Source of the DNA: Endobacterium cereale
GTDB taxonomy: Bacteria; Pseudomonadota; Alphaproteobacteria; Rhizobiales; Rhizobiaceae
Length of the DNA stretch: 64,000 nt
Reading direction: 5' to 3'
NCBI RefSeq assembly: GCF_009617585.1
Contig: NZ_WIXI01000041.1
Location: 124,001-188,000 of the forward strand
The notes under the pieces are model-generated. The model did not search any database. It saw nothing but the letters and a program-made list of their open reading frames with translations, and had not been told where the DNA came from. Made by a program: the position numbers and the translations under genes. Positions 35,871 to 45,472 of the stretch are shown here, piece by piece. The stretch's first letter is position 1. Every line of letters begins with the position of its first letter.

Positions 35871-36503
35871 TCAAAGCTGCTCGTTTAGCTCTCTCAGAAG
35901 CTTTTTACGCTCCTGCCTGCGCGTTATCTGACGGGTTAAGGCTTCGGATGCTCGTAGGCCTGCTCCATTTGCGGCCTTAGCGAGATCGAATTTGCGCGAC
36001 GCCCCGATGAGCAAATCCTCAGACCCGTAGATTCCCAATATGATTATCTCGATAGCCTCTGCTTGCTCATCGAGCTTCCGGTGCAGTTCGCCGCCGTTTT
36101 CGATGGCGGTCGACTCCGCATATTCCAAGATACAGTCGAAGGTTCCCATATCGACCATTGTACCGGGTTGAAGCGGACCCTGGCGTGTCATGCGCTGCCA
36201 ACCGGTCGCAACACCTGATCGACGGATATCTTCTGCGTCAGTGATATAAGCGGTGTGCGTCTTCCCGTCGGCAAGGACCTTCGCCACGACGCTCTGGATA
36301 TGGACGGGTTCTTTGCTCATGTTGGTTACGAGGCAATGTGCGTTCAAAGCTCGCCCTTCCCCGTGATTGATGACCAGCATCGGCTTTATTTGCCGACGAT
36401 GTCCCCCCACGAATATCTGAAGATAAACCGCCCAGATACATAAGGTGCCGATGCTGGCAGCAGCCGAGATGATTGGAGCGATTTTCAGCAATGTTTCTAG
36501 CAT
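35871..36503 (-). CDS. hypothetical membrane-anchored protein
   Basis: 210 residues from ATG 36503 with AAAGGTAG upstream. One N-terminal hydrophobic segment (IISAAASIGTLCIWAVYLQI) anchors a beta-rich soluble domain (KPMLVINHGEGRALNAHCLV, VHIQSVVAKVLAD) and a C-terminal basic helix. No enzyme motif. Similar single-span proteins of this length occur in rhizobia and agrobacteria. Single gene, transcribed toward mfd. Confidence 0.7.
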   Translation of the reverse strand: MLETLLKIAPIISAAASIGTLCIWAVYLQIFVGGHRRQIKPMLVINHGEGRALNAHCLVTNMSKEPVHIQSVVAKVLADGKTHTAYITDAEDIRRSGVATGWQRMTRQGPLQPGTMVDMGTFDCILEYAESTAIENGGELHRKLDEQAEAIEIIILGIYGSEDLLIGASRKFDLAKAANGAGLRASEALTRQITRRQERKKLLRELNEQL

Positions 36504-36861
36504 AGCTACCTTTTGGAACTTAATCGAAATGAGATTTGAGAGATGCGATACTTCGCTGAGCAACTTTCATCGATATGGTAAAGCTGGAGGATAAGGGATT
36601 GTTCGACGTATCGCAGGCTCAGAGCCGCTCGGGGACGAGGTGCCAAAAAGATCAAACACACGCAAGCGATCGATATCACCGGGAAGAATTTCGAGTTTCA
36701 GTTCGATCTTGGACGAGCCTGTATTCCTTTTTTTACTATCACCCGACTGAACGCAGTTCGCTCCGATTTAGTTCACTGTCTTGGAACAGGTATGGCCGTT
36801 AGCACGCGCGGCATATTCGGTTGGGAGGCAATACAAAGCGCGGCGGCAAAAAATCAGAGCT

Positions 36862-37326
36862 TTATTTCCGGAGCCCGCAGCCATTGGCCAGCCGGGAGCT
36901 CTCGGTCTTCGCAAGAATGGTGAAGGCGTCACTGAAGTCCTCATGGTCGGTAGCTGGCGGAATGACAGATGGGGTTGCCAAAAGGTCTATGGACTTCGGT
37001 GAGGTTCGCATAAAACCGCTGGACCCGTGAAGCCTACGAGGACGGTGGTGTACAAGCTGCGATCCTGATGAGATTGTCGGAACGTTCATCTGTTCCAAGA
37101 CAGCAGTCGCAACCGGAATCGTGTCATCGCGTATAAGCTTGCAGTTGCTTCGCTCGCCGAGGCTTATGGCTGCTGCTTGATCAAAGTACCCCGGATCTCG
37201 AAGTGTGTCCTCAGCATTTCGATGGCTTCGGATACTCGCTATATTCAAGGAAGCTCGGGAGATGCACCGAGCATCGAGATAGTCATGGCGTCTTTCTAGC
37301 GAATCCATGAAATTGGGCGAGGCCAT
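36862..37326 (-). CDS. weakly supported hypothetical protein in a 1-kb gap
   Basis: 154 codons from ATG 37326 with mixed codon use and no recognisable domain; the ribosome binding site is poor (GAGAGCGAAGC). It is the longest frame between 36504 and 37574, a stretch that otherwise has only short plus-strand frames (36575-36802 and 36781-37002). The last 240 bases before the chemoreceptor (37330-37574) are AT-rich and probably hold its promoter. Confidence 0.3.
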   Translation of the reverse strand: MASPNFMDSLERRHDYLDARCISRASLNIASIRSHRNAEDTLRDPGYFDQAAAISLGERSNCKLIRDDTIPVATAVLEQMNVPTISSGSQLVHHRPRRLHGSSGFMRTSPKSIDLLATPSVIPPATDHEDFSDAFTILAKTESSRLANGCGLRK

Positions 37327-37574
37327 GCTTCGCTCTCAGAATTCACAACGATCATGCCAGTATGTTGGCGGCTATATCCTTGAAATACGACATTTCGTCA
37401 GTATTTTTCTGAAGACAACCAATAATACAACTCACATCACTAACATCACCCTAGGTAATGTACGATATCACGCAAATTCGTTAATTATTCACAATAAAGT
37501 GCTCACTCCCATTAAATCATGAAAGATTAGGATCTCAACGTCAGCAAGGGGATCGATTTTGCCATCTGATTTTA

Positions 37575-39446
37575 TTGTGGCATCCCCTCAAGCGACGGAA
37601 CACATCTGTGAGACTACTCGAGAATACGCGGATCCGAACGAAGATCATGGCGCTCATCCTGCCATTCGTTTTGATGTCCATCGGCGCTGTGACCTATCTT
37701 TCCGTCAACTATCGCCATGCGGTCGAAACCTACTCAGCTTTCATCATTAATGACGGCGAAGCCGAGATCGATCTCGCGATCGCAAGCCAGCGATTGGTCG
37801 CAATCGTCTATGATGGATACAAGATGCTGAATGACGTCAAGGGTTCAGCTTCGTGGGATGCGGCTTATGCTGACATTGCAGAAAGCACCGGCCGCCTATC
37901 TGGATTGTTCGAGCAAATTGCATCGAAAATGCCGCATGAACGTCGCACGATAGATCGAATGAAATCCTCGTCCGACGAAATCATCCGGATGGTCGAGCTC
38001 GGCGTTGCGGCAACAGGTGCTGGCGACGCGGACACTGCCAAAGCCCATCTTTCGAGCGCTGACAAACTGGTCGCGGTCGTTCTTCCGGACATGCGGGAGT
38101 GGATCAATGCGAACCTCAAAGCCATCCACGACAAGACGCTTGAGCTGGATAAGCAAGCCCATGAGACAATACTCCATTCGGTTCTCGCTCTTGGCTGTCT
38201 GACTGCGCTTCTCTCGGTACTAAGCCTGTGGGTCACCTCGCGTGGCATCTCATCACCCATCGAAGCTTTACGGGTTCGCATGCTGGCACTCGCGGATGGA
38301 GAGACAACCACTGCGATCGCCGGCGTCCATCGGAAAGACGAAATCGGGGACATGGCCACTGCAGTAGCCGTCTTCAGGACGAACGCGATTGAGCAGGCCG
38401 CCCTAGAGGTCGAGGCGGCGGAGACCCGTCTCCACGCCGATCGCGAGCGCTCCGAGAATGAAGAACGAAAGGCTAAAGATGCTGGCGATGTTCAGTTTGC
38501 AGTGAGCGAACTCGCGGCAGGCTTGAGCGCGTTGTCACAGGGCAACATCGTCCACCGCATTACAATACCTTTTGTTTCCGATCTGGACGAGTTGCGCCGG
38601 AATTTCAATGACAGCCTCCAAAAGCTGCAGCAAACTCTCGCCGAGGTCGGCGAACGCGCAAGCGGAATATCCGGCAGCGCCGGCGAAGTGAGATCTGCAG
38701 CCGACGATCTTTCTCGCCGCACCGAGCAGCAAGCAGCCTCTGTTGAGGAAACCGCTGCTGCGCTCGAGCAGATCACGACAACGGTCCGCGACGCGGCGAG
38801 ACGTGCCGAAGAATCGCAAACGCTTGTCAACGACACTAGAGCCGGCGCTGAACAATCGGGCCAGATCGTTGGGGAGGCGGTCGTGGCCATGAACAAGATT
38901 GCGGACTCCTCCAGCAAGATGACCCATATCATCACAGCCATCGACGACATTGCATTCCAGACGAACTTGCTGGCGCTCAATGCCGGTGTTGAGGCAGCCC
39001 GTGCCGGTGAAGCCGGCAAGGGTTTTGCGGTCGTGGCCCAGGAGGTCCGGGAGCTGGCCCAAAGGTCTGCGACCGCAGCGAAGGAAATCAAGGTGTTGAT
39101 TGATGGATCGAGCCAGCAGGTCAGGATCGGCGTGGACCTGGTGGACAAGACTGGAGCTGCGCTGCGCAAGATAGTCGAGGGCGTACAAGACATCAGCCGG
39201 AATGTCAGCGCCATCGCAGAGTCATCGCGAGAGCAGGCGATCGGCCTCAACGAGGTCAACAACGCTGTGAACTCGATCGATCAAGGTACTCAGCAGAATG
39301 CTGCAATGGTGGAGCAATCGACGGCCGCCAGCCGTAGCCTTGCAAACGACGCCCAATCGCTAACTGCTCTCTTGTCCTTCTTTTCCCTCGATAAACCAAG
39401 CGCCGTTCCAAGGGCGCCTGATCGGGCCTCACGACAGGCGGCCTAG
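37575..39446 (+). CDS. methyl-accepting chemotaxis protein
   Basis: 623 residues. Layout: cytoplasmic start, membrane span 1 (IMALILPFVLMSIGAVTYLS, about 24-44), helical periplasmic sensor (about 45-205), span 2 (SVLALGCLTALLSVLSLWVT), HAMP domain, a second HAMP-like segment (LAAGLSALSQGNIVHRI), and the signalling domain with hairpin tip DIAFQTNLLALNAGVEAARA GEAGKGFAVVA. C-terminus (RAPDRASRQAA) lacks a classical CheR/CheB pentapeptide. The start is uncertain: TTG 37575, GTG 37608 or ATG 37650; none has a strong ribosome binding site. Ligand unknown. Confidence 0.92.
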   Translation: MWHPLKRRNTSVRLLENTRIRTKIMALILPFVLMSIGAVTYLSVNYRHAVETYSAFIINDGEAEIDLAIASQRLVAIVYDGYKMLNDVKGSASWDAAYADIAESTGRLSGLFEQIASKMPHERRTIDRMKSSSDEIIRMVELGVAATGAGDADTAKAHLSSADKLVAVVLPDMREWINANLKAIHDKTLELDKQAHETILHSVLALGCLTALLSVLSLWVTSRGISSPIEALRVRMLALADGETTTAIAGVHRKDEIGDMATAVAVFRTNAIEQAALEVEAAETRLHADRERSENEERKAKDAGDVQFAVSELAAGLSALSQGNIVHRITIPFVSDLDELRRNFNDSLQKLQQTLAEVGERASGISGSAGEVRSAADDLSRRTEQQAASVEETAAALEQITTTVRDAARRAEESQTLVNDTRAGAEQSGQIVGEAVVAMNKIADSSSKMTHIITAIDDIAFQTNLLALNAGVEAARAGEAGKGFAVVAQEVRELAQRSATAAKEIKVLIDGSSQQVRIGVDLVDKTGAALRKIVEGVQDISRNVSAIAESSREQAIGLNEVNNAVNSIDQGTQQNAAMVEQSTAASRSLANDAQSLTALLSFFSLDKPSAVPRAPDRASRQAA

Positions 39447-39458
39447 TAACGATGCCAA

Positions 39459-39486
39459 AGTTCCGGCCTGTGAATGGGCCGGAACT
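39459..39486 (+). terminator. hairpin after the chemoreceptor gene
   Basis: Perfect 10-bp stem AGTTCCGGCC / GGCCGGAACT with an 8-base loop, beginning 12 bases after the chemoreceptor stop. No T-run follows. Confidence 0.6.
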
Positions 39487-39943
39487 CGCGACCGCTGAGA
39501 TTTCACCGGCACAATATTCGGGACGAAGCCATGAACGCCGCGCTTTTTTCACCCAAGGAGACACAAGCTTATAGAGTTGATCTTCAGGAGACCCGTACCG
39601 CCGACCGTGATACTGCAAAACCAGAATTTTGATTTCTTTAATGGAATCCGCTCGCGCGAGAATGCCTTTGGATTGAGCAGGCCGCTCGAACTGAGCGCAA
39701 AACACTCGTTCTCACACCTGGACCATCGCATCAGTCAACATCTCCTCCGCAGCCGCGCGATCCGACGCCTTCATAGCCGAACTCGGCGCGATAGCTCATC
39801 AATCGTGGTGCAGAAGCTCGCTTCGCGACCGGCTATTGCTATCTGCAGGATACCAATTTGAAGCGCATTTCTGAAGTCGCACTGTGGCCGCAGTATCTTT
39901 ACGAGGGGCGCTGGTTCTTGAGACATCCGCTACGGGCCAACTG
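39487..39943. other. 457-base gap, no gene supported
   Basis: Frames on both strands (39577-39861 plus; 39256-39705 and 39799-40023 minus) lack starts and protein-like composition. A minus-strand peptide frame near 39719-39790 ending AAAEEMLTDAMVQV-stop looks like the tail of a lost gene but has only an internal Met as start. Confidence 0.4.
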
Positions 39944-40537
39944 CTAGGCTGCAAGCGCGGAATGGACGAGATATCCACTGGCGGCAGCAATAACAGCGGC
40001 GACGACGGCAGCGAGACCGTCACGCACGAGCAAAGCCATTCCGACCATGATGATCGCCAGCATTGGAACGGTGCTTGCGAAAGGGATTAGCTCAAGGGGC
40101 GGAACGGAAACACAAAGCAATATGACCACTAGGGATAGGAACTGCAGATATGGTGGCTTTGTTGCCCACTTCATGCGCGGTCGGAAAATCTTTTCGGTAT
40201 AGCGTGCTATCGACGTTATCTTCTCCAATCCCTTCTTCAACTTGTGACCGTTAAGGCTACGCCTCTCCAAGGCTTGGGGGAGCCAGAGATGCTTGCGCCC
40301 GAACAAGATCTGCACGGCAAAAAGGCTGATAACAATAGCAATGGCTGTGGGCACACCGGGAATACCGCCAAGCGGACTGATTTCGATAACTGCGGGGATG
40401 ATGAGAAAAGGCCCAAAACTCCGCTCTCCAATTTCCTCGCGGATATCGTGAACTTTTATCTTGTCGGAGGAGTCTGCGAGCGCTGCCAACCGTGCAACAA
40501 GATCCGAAAACCCTTTTTCCTCGCACTTTTCTCCCAA
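39944..40537 (-). CDS. exoD: ExoD family inner-membrane protein
   Basis: 197 residues. ExoD (exopolysaccharide synthesis protein ExoD) affects polysaccharide production and alkali tolerance in rhizobia. Family marks: KVHDIREEIGERSFGPFLII, PAVIEISPLGGIPGVPTAIA, FGRKHLWLPQ, IARYTEKIFRPR, then hydrophobic segments (LQFLSLVVILLCVSVPPLEL, AVVAAVIAAASGYLVH). Four membrane helices are likely. Start ATG 40537 without a strong ribosome binding site. Single gene. Confidence 0.9.
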   Translation of the reverse strand: MGEKCEEKGFSDLVARLAALADSSDKIKVHDIREEIGERSFGPFLIIPAVIEISPLGGIPGVPTAIAIVISLFAVQILFGRKHLWLPQALERRSLNGHKLKKGLEKITSIARYTEKIFRPRMKWATKPPYLQFLSLVVILLCVSVPPLELIPFASTVPMLAIIMVGMALLVRDGLAAVVAAVIAAASGYLVHSALAA

Positions 40538-40736
40538 GTTTCACCCATGCATATCTTTTGGACGGCCCAGCTTCACCCGAGAACAACGGCGACAGATGCG
40601 CTCGGTTTCGGGGCCGCCTTGCATCTTCACGGACATGTCTCCGTTACCGGTTTCACGCATTCGTGCCCTAGACACGTGCGACTCAAGCTCCATCTACCAA
40701 AACTCTTACGTTTCTCCCCATAAAAACAGGCAAAGT

Positions 40737-41240
40737 TTGCTCATCGCGCTTCTGAAATTCGTCCATATCACCATGATCGCGATTTGGGCCGCCGGCCTGA
40801 TCAGTCTGCCTGGGCTTTATGTTCAGCGCGCACATGTGAAGGACAAGGATGCGCTCTACCGCCTGCAGATGATGGTGCGCTACGCCTATGTGACGATCAT
40901 TTCCCCTTCAGCCTTCATCGCGGTGGCAACTGGCACGGCCCTCATCTTTGGCCAGCAGACCTATGCGCCATGGTTCTCAATCAAATTGCTTTTCGTCGGT
41001 GTGCTTGTCGTCCTGCATGTCCTCACAGGTCTGATCATCATCAGACTGTTCAAGGAGGGCGAGTTCTATCCCGTCTGGCGTTTCGTCATGGCGACAGCGA
41101 TCACTGCGGTCGTCGCAGCAGTGATCGTGTTCCTGGCGCTTGCCAAACCCCTCATCGAAACGGAATTTGCGGACGAACTGATGCGACCCGGAGGGTTGCG
41201 AACTCTTGTCGAGCGTTTCAGTCCTTGGCCGATACCATGA
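40737..41240 (+). CDS. CopD-like membrane protein of the oxidase cluster
   Basis: 167 residues from TTG 40737 (AGGCAAAG before it); the frame is open much further upstream but without protein-like sequence. Four membrane helices: LLKFVHITMIAIWAAGLISL, a second with YVTIISPSAFIAVATGTALI, a third LLFVGVLVVLHVLTGLIIIR, and a fourth TAITAVVAAVIVFLALA. The His in helix 1 (FVHIT) and another in helix 3 (LHVLTG) could bind heme or copper, as in CopD/HemJ-like proteins. It precedes cytochrome oxidase genes, so a role in oxidase assembly or heme/copper supply is plausible. Confidence 0.75.
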   Translation: MLIALLKFVHITMIAIWAAGLISLPGLYVQRAHVKDKDALYRLQMMVRYAYVTIISPSAFIAVATGTALIFGQQTYAPWFSIKLLFVGVLVVLHVLTGLIIIRLFKEGEFYPVWRFVMATAITAVVAAVIVFLALAKPLIETEFADELMRPGGLRTLVERFSPWPIP

Positions 41241-41718
41241 GGCCGACACCATGATCGAAAATCAGTTTGCCGCCATGCCACCCGGCCATTCCCGTCATGA
41301 TGCAGGTCAGCAAAGAGACAAGAATTCCATGTGGCAGAACTTCGCCTGCCCCAGTTACCCGCAGGCCCCAGTTGAGGCCGGCACATGCGATAAGCGTGAC
41401 GGCGGAAATCGCGTGCGCCCAGCTTGCCACCCGTTCGCGAATGCCGGGCACGGACAGCAACTCAATCGTACCGACGAGACCGGCAGCCACGCCAAAAGAG
41501 AAGGCGCCGCCCGAACTCCACACGCCTACGCGTGTCCAGAATGCATCGGCGGACCACCAGAACAGCATATCGACGGCAAGCGTCAGGAATGCGAGAGCGA
41601 TGGGGAAATGCACGCTCATGGCATGAAGCGGGTGGCCGGCAACCGCGATCATGGAGCTGGCATCCTTTTCCGCAACCTCCGCAATGACAGGATTGGCCGT
41701 TTCGGTTTTGTCTTCCAT
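41218..41718 (-). CDS. DUF2231 family membrane protein
   Basis: 166 residues from ATG 41718 with GGAG upstream. IAVAGHPLHAMSVHFPIALA is the DUF2231 signature (conserved His residues in helix 1), followed by three more helices (FGVAAGLVGTIELLSV, AISAVTLIACAGLNWGLRV, HGILVSLLTCIMTGMAG). DUF2231 proteins often accompany cytochrome oxidases and may bind heme. It is antiparallel to the oxidase operon, and its last 23 bases overlap the end of the CopD-like gene. Confidence 0.85.
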   Translation of the reverse strand: MEDKTETANPVIAEVAEKDASSMIAVAGHPLHAMSVHFPIALAFLTLAVDMLFWWSADAFWTRVGVWSSGGAFSFGVAAGLVGTIELLSVPGIRERVASWAHAISAVTLIACAGLNWGLRVTGAGEVLPHGILVSLLTCIMTGMAGWHGGKLIFDHGVGLMVSAKD

Positions 41719-41746
41719 CAGGGATCTCCGCTTTCTCGGCAAAGTC

Positions 41747-42447
41747 ATGGAGGGTGGAGTTGGTTCCGCATTTTCGGCGCGCTCGGTCTGGTCTCGCTTC
41801 TCAGCGGATGCAGCGGCGAGCTTTCGGCGCTCGATCCTGCCGGGCCATCTGCGGCATCCATCGCGGATCTGTGGTGGGCCATGTTATGGGGGGCATGTGC
41901 ATTGTTCACCCTTGTCCTCGGTCTGTTTCTGGCGACATGGTTCGTTCCAACTTTCGGACGCCGTCTCCCGCCGGATCGATGGATTTTATGGGGCGGCCTC
42001 GCCCTTCCCTTGCCTGTTCTGATCGCACTGACCCTCTACGCCTTCACCCAGGGTGAATTCCTCCTCAAGGGCGCCACGAAAGACACCGAAGACGCCCTCC
42101 AAGTTCGCGCGATTGGGCGGATGTGGCAGTGGCACTTTTCCTATCCGACCCTGCCCGGCAGCGTTGCAGAAGCAGGGGTCCTGCATATACCGGCCGGCAG
42201 AACGATCGAAATCGTCGCCGAAAGCGAGGATGTCATTCACAGTTTCTGGGTACCCCGCCTCGGCGGCAAGATCGATGCTGTTCCGGGACATGCGAACCGC
42301 CTGCGCATTCGCGCCGATCAACCCGGCCGATATGGCGGCATCTGTTCGGAATATTGCGGCACAGGACATGCCGGCATGCGTTTCGAGGTTCGTGCTCATG
42401 ACAATGACGGTTTTCTGAATGCGGTCTCCGCAAGGACAGGTCAATGA
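41747..42447 (+). CDS. coxB: cytochrome c oxidase subunit II, start region disturbed
   Basis: Lipoprotein-type signal (FGALGLVSLLSGC, Cys as lipid site), two membrane helices (LWWAMLWGACALFTLVLGLF and WGGLALPLPVLIALTLYAF), then the cupredoxin domain with CuA ligands: first His in DVIHSFWVP and the C-x3-C-x3-H-x2-M block (CSEYCGTGHAGM). CuA means electrons come from cytochrome c. The domain frame has no ATG, GTG or TTG near its beginning; ATG 41747 lies one base out of frame, so either a one-base shift near 41750-41770 or a non-standard start must be assumed. The stop overlaps the next gene by four bases. Confidence 0.85.
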
Positions 42448-44954
42448 GCGAGAAAATCACGTCAGACCACAATCCGATCGCACTGCATCGAGCACTGGAA
42501 CGCATATGGGGGACGAGACCGGGTTGGGGGCGCCTCGCCGCCGTCAACCACAATGTCATCGGCGTCCGCTTCATGCTCACGGCTTTGGTATTTTTCGCGA
42601 TCGGCGGCATTCTGGCAATGCTGATCCGTACGCAGCTGGCGTCAGCCGAGAGCGTGTTCATGGATGCCGAAACCTATGCGCAGGTTTTCACCATGCATGG
42701 GTCCATCATGATGTTTCTGTTCGCCATACCTTTCTTCGAGGGCATGGCGATCTATCTCCTGCCGAAACTGCTCGGCACCCGCGATCTCGCCTTTCCCCGT
42801 CTCGGGGCTTATGGCTACTGGTGCTATCTGTTCGGCGGACTGATCCTGATCGGAGCGCTGATCGGTGGCGTCGCGCCAGACAGCGGCTGGTTCATGTACA
42901 CGCCCCTGTCATCGTCGGTCTATGCACCCGGCATCAATTCCGATATATGGCTGCTCGGGATCACCTTTGTCGAAATCTCGGCTCTTTCCGCTGCTGTCGA
43001 GATCATCGTGACGATCATGAAGATCCGAGCCGCCGGCATGTCGATCGATCGTATCCCGATCTTCGCCTGGTACATGCTCGTGGTCGCAACCATGATGCTG
43101 GTCGGTTTCCCGCCCCTCATTCTCGGTTCCATCCTGCTTGAGGTCGAGCGCGCATTCGACCTGCCGTTCTTCGACCCCACGCGCGGCGGCGATCCGTTAC
43201 TGTGGCAACATCTCTTCTGGCTGTTTGGGCACCCGGAGGTTTACATCATCTTCCTGCCGGCGGCCGGCGCGATTTCCACTATTCTGCCTGTCCTCGCAGG
43301 CACCCCTCTTGCCGGCTACCGCATGATCGTTGCGGCGATCGTCTCCATGGCATTTCTGTCGTTCGGATTGTGGGTGCATCACATGTACACGGTGGGCATT
43401 CCGCATGTGGCGCTGTCCTTTTTTTCAGCGGCAAGCGCTCTCGTCGCCGTGCCGACAGCAATCCAGACCTTTGCCTGGCTCGCAACGATTGCGCATGGGC
43501 GACCGCGCTTTTCCATTCCCATGCTGCATATTTTCGGGTTCTTCTTCGTATTCGTTATCGGAGGTCTGACCGGCGTCATGCTCGCCATGGTGCCGTTCGA
43601 CTGGCAGGCCCACGACACACATTTCGTCGTCGCTCATCTGCACTATGTCCTGGTTGGCGGCTTCGTTTTTCCCATGCTGGCAATGGCTTATTACTGGGTT
43701 CCGCACCTTAGCGGAAAACAACCCGTCCAGCATCTTTCGCATGCGGCGTTCTGGATGGTGTTCATCGGATTCAACGTCACCTTCTTTTTCATGCACCTGA
43801 CCGGATTGCTCGGCATGCCCCGGCGCATATTCGAATATCCCGCTGGCTTTGGCTGGGAAACCCTGAACTTCATTTCCTCGATGGGAAGCTTTCTGATGGC
43901 AATGGGTTTCGCCCTGGTTGCCCTCGATTTCATCCTGCTGTTCAAGTTCGGTCGACCGTTCAGGCGCAACCCCTGGCGCGCAGGCACGCTGGAATGGGCC
44001 ATGCCGACACCGCCGCCCTCCTACAACTTCGCCTCCATTGCCCGCATCGACAACCGTGCGGACCTCCTCGATCCCGACAGGATCGGGCCGCGCCTTGCTG
44101 CCGGCGACGGCTATCTCGGCATTCCGCGGCACGATCGGATGGAAGTGCTGGGCGTGGATCCCATAAGCGGAGAGCCGGACCAGGTCGTGGAGCTTCCCCG
44201 TCAGACCTATCTGCCACTCTGGACTGCGCTGGCGACGGGCGCCTTCTTCCTGCTCATGCTCTTCAAGCTCTACTGGCTTATTCCCTTGGCGCTTGCCGTC
44301 GTGATCGGATGCTTCTGGCTTTGGACTGTTTGTGATGGTTCTCCGATCGACCGGGAGCCGGTCTCGATTGGGCACGGCCTGAAGGTACCGGTGCATATCA
44401 GGGCACAGATCCCGCCATCCCATCTCGCCATGGTGCTGACGCTGGTCGCCAACGCAACGCTTTACATCTCGCTGCTTTTCGGCTGTCTTTTTCTGTGGGT
44501 CTCCGCGCCCAACTGGCCACCGAAACATGTCTCGCTCGACATGCCGCTTCTCGTCCTCGCTGCTGTCGCTTCTGTCCTGACTTGCGTTGGCAACCGTCTG
44601 GCAAGCCGCAGGACGAACCTGGCTACGGTCGGAAATGCTCTGTCGCTCTGCGCGCATCTTCTATCGGCATCGCTGTTTCTTTGGGTCGCCTTTCTGACGT
44701 TGCCTGCACCTTCCGGTCATGCCGCAATCGCTTCCCTGTTTGTCGTCATGATCTATGCCGCGCTTCACGGCATGATCGGCGCCATCTTCGCCGCCCATGC
44801 CATATGGAGGGCCTTGTGCGGCCATGATGAATCGGTGCGGTCACTCGACTTGAGGATCGGACGGCTTTGGCATGATTATTCGGCGGCAGCAGCCATATGC
44901 GCTGTCGGCTTTTGCTGGAACCTGCAAATCCTGATCGCAGGAAGTGCGCCATGA
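42444..44954 (+). CDS. coxA: cytochrome c oxidase subunits I and III fused
   Basis: 836 residues. Subunit I (about 1-560) has low-spin heme His in FTMHGSIMM, CuB and crosslink residues in FGHPEVYIIFLP, the CuB His pair in WVHHMYTVG, and heme ligands in DTHFVVAHLHYVLVGG. The E in 'GHPEVY' marks an A-type oxidase. After a soluble linker (about 560-600) come two short helices and a subunit III-like part (HLAMVLTLVANATLYISLLF, YAALHGMIGAIFAAH). It pumps protons while reducing oxygen. The fusion is known in some bacterial oxidases (CaaB/ctaD-E type). Overlaps coxB by four bases and the next gene by four. Confidence 0.94.
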   Translation: MSEKITSDHNPIALHRALERIWGTRPGWGRLAAVNHNVIGVRFMLTALVFFAIGGILAMLIRTQLASAESVFMDAETYAQVFTMHGSIMMFLFAIPFFEGMAIYLLPKLLGTRDLAFPRLGAYGYWCYLFGGLILIGALIGGVAPDSGWFMYTPLSSSVYAPGINSDIWLLGITFVEISALSAAVEIIVTIMKIRAAGMSIDRIPIFAWYMLVVATMMLVGFPPLILGSILLEVERAFDLPFFDPTRGGDPLLWQHLFWLFGHPEVYIIFLPAAGAISTILPVLAGTPLAGYRMIVAAIVSMAFLSFGLWVHHMYTVGIPHVALSFFSAASALVAVPTAIQTFAWLATIAHGRPRFSIPMLHIFGFFFVFVIGGLTGVMLAMVPFDWQAHDTHFVVAHLHYVLVGGFVFPMLAMAYYWVPHLSGKQPVQHLSHAAFWMVFIGFNVTFFFMHLTGLLGMPRRIFEYPAGFGWETLNFISSMGSFLMAMGFALVALDFILLFKFGRPFRRNPWRAGTLEWAMPTPPPSYNFASIARIDNRADLLDPDRIGPRLAAGDGYLGIPRHDRMEVLGVDPISGEPDQVVELPRQTYLPLWTALATGAFFLLMLFKLYWLIPLALAVVIGCFWLWTVCDGSPIDREPVSIGHGLKVPVHIRAQIPPSHLAMVLTLVANATLYISLLFGCLFLWVSAPNWPPKHVSLDMPLLVLAAVASVLTCVGNRLASRRTNLATVGNALSLCAHLLSASLFLWVAFLTLPAPSGHAAIASLFVVMIYAALHGMIGAIFAAHAIWRALCGHDESVRSLDLRIGRLWHDYSAAAAICAVGFCWNLQILIAGSAP

Positions 44955-45298
44955 TGCGCCATCCTGTCCTGCTCATGGTTTTGGGTTTTGTCGTATGGAG
45001 CGGCGCCTTCCTCGGGATCTACTTCACCCAGGCAACCGCCTGCAGCCTTGCCATGCAGAACCAATTCCTCCACGCTTCTGCAGGCGCACTCCGGCTTGTC
45101 TTGATCGGGATTGTCCTGGCGGCCATTGTGGCGGTGATTGCCGTCTACCGGTTTCAGCGACAGTCGCCCGAACTATCGGGCGAGACCAGAACCGCCGATT
45201 TCCTGAAAGGCGTCACGACACGCGTGTCGGTCGCGGCTCTCTTTTCGACGGCTTTTTGTTTCAGTGGCGTCTTCTGGCTCACTTTGTGCGCGGCCTGA
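44951..45298 (+). CDS. small membrane protein at the end of the oxidase operon
   Basis: 115 residues; ATG 44951 overlaps the upstream stop (ATGA). Three hydrophobic segments: VLLMVLGFVVWSGAFLGIYF, LRLVLIGIVLAAIVAVIAVY and the C-terminal VAALFSTAFCFSGVFWLTLC. Position and size suggest an accessory or fourth subunit of the oxidase, but no family is recognised with certainty. Confidence 0.75.
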   Translation: MMRHPVLLMVLGFVVWSGAFLGIYFTQATACSLAMQNQFLHASAGALRLVLIGIVLAAIVAVIAVYRFQRQSPELSGETRTADFLKGVTTRVSVAALFSTAFCFSGVFWLTLCAA

Positions 45299-45325
45299 AT
45301 CCCGCCAATACGCTCAAAGCAATGT

Positions 45326-45341
45326 CGCGCCATATGGCGCG
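45326..45341. promoter_or_regulatory. 16-bp perfect palindrome before the formate-channel gene
   Basis: CGCGCCATATGGCGCG lies 132 bases upstream of the channel start. Two more small inverted repeats follow: TGAGTGGTACTCA near 45357 and TCAAT-N4-ATTGA near 45380. None matches the FNR/FixK box TTGAT-N4-ATCAA. An operator or part of a terminator for the oxidase operon are both possible. Confidence 0.35.
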
Positions 45342-45472
45342 GGCTGACCGCTGGCTGAGTGGTACTCACATAAACGTGTTCAATTGCTATTGAGCCTTCT
45401 GCCCGCCGGATCGTTGCGAACCATGTGTCATTGACGGCACGGGGGAGCAGTTGCATCCAAAAGGGAGAGCCC

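Noticed and set aside
43425..44657. Minus-strand ORF of 410 codons
   Set aside because: Antisense to the fused cytochrome oxidase gene; highly charged and repetitive composition typical of a shadow frame.
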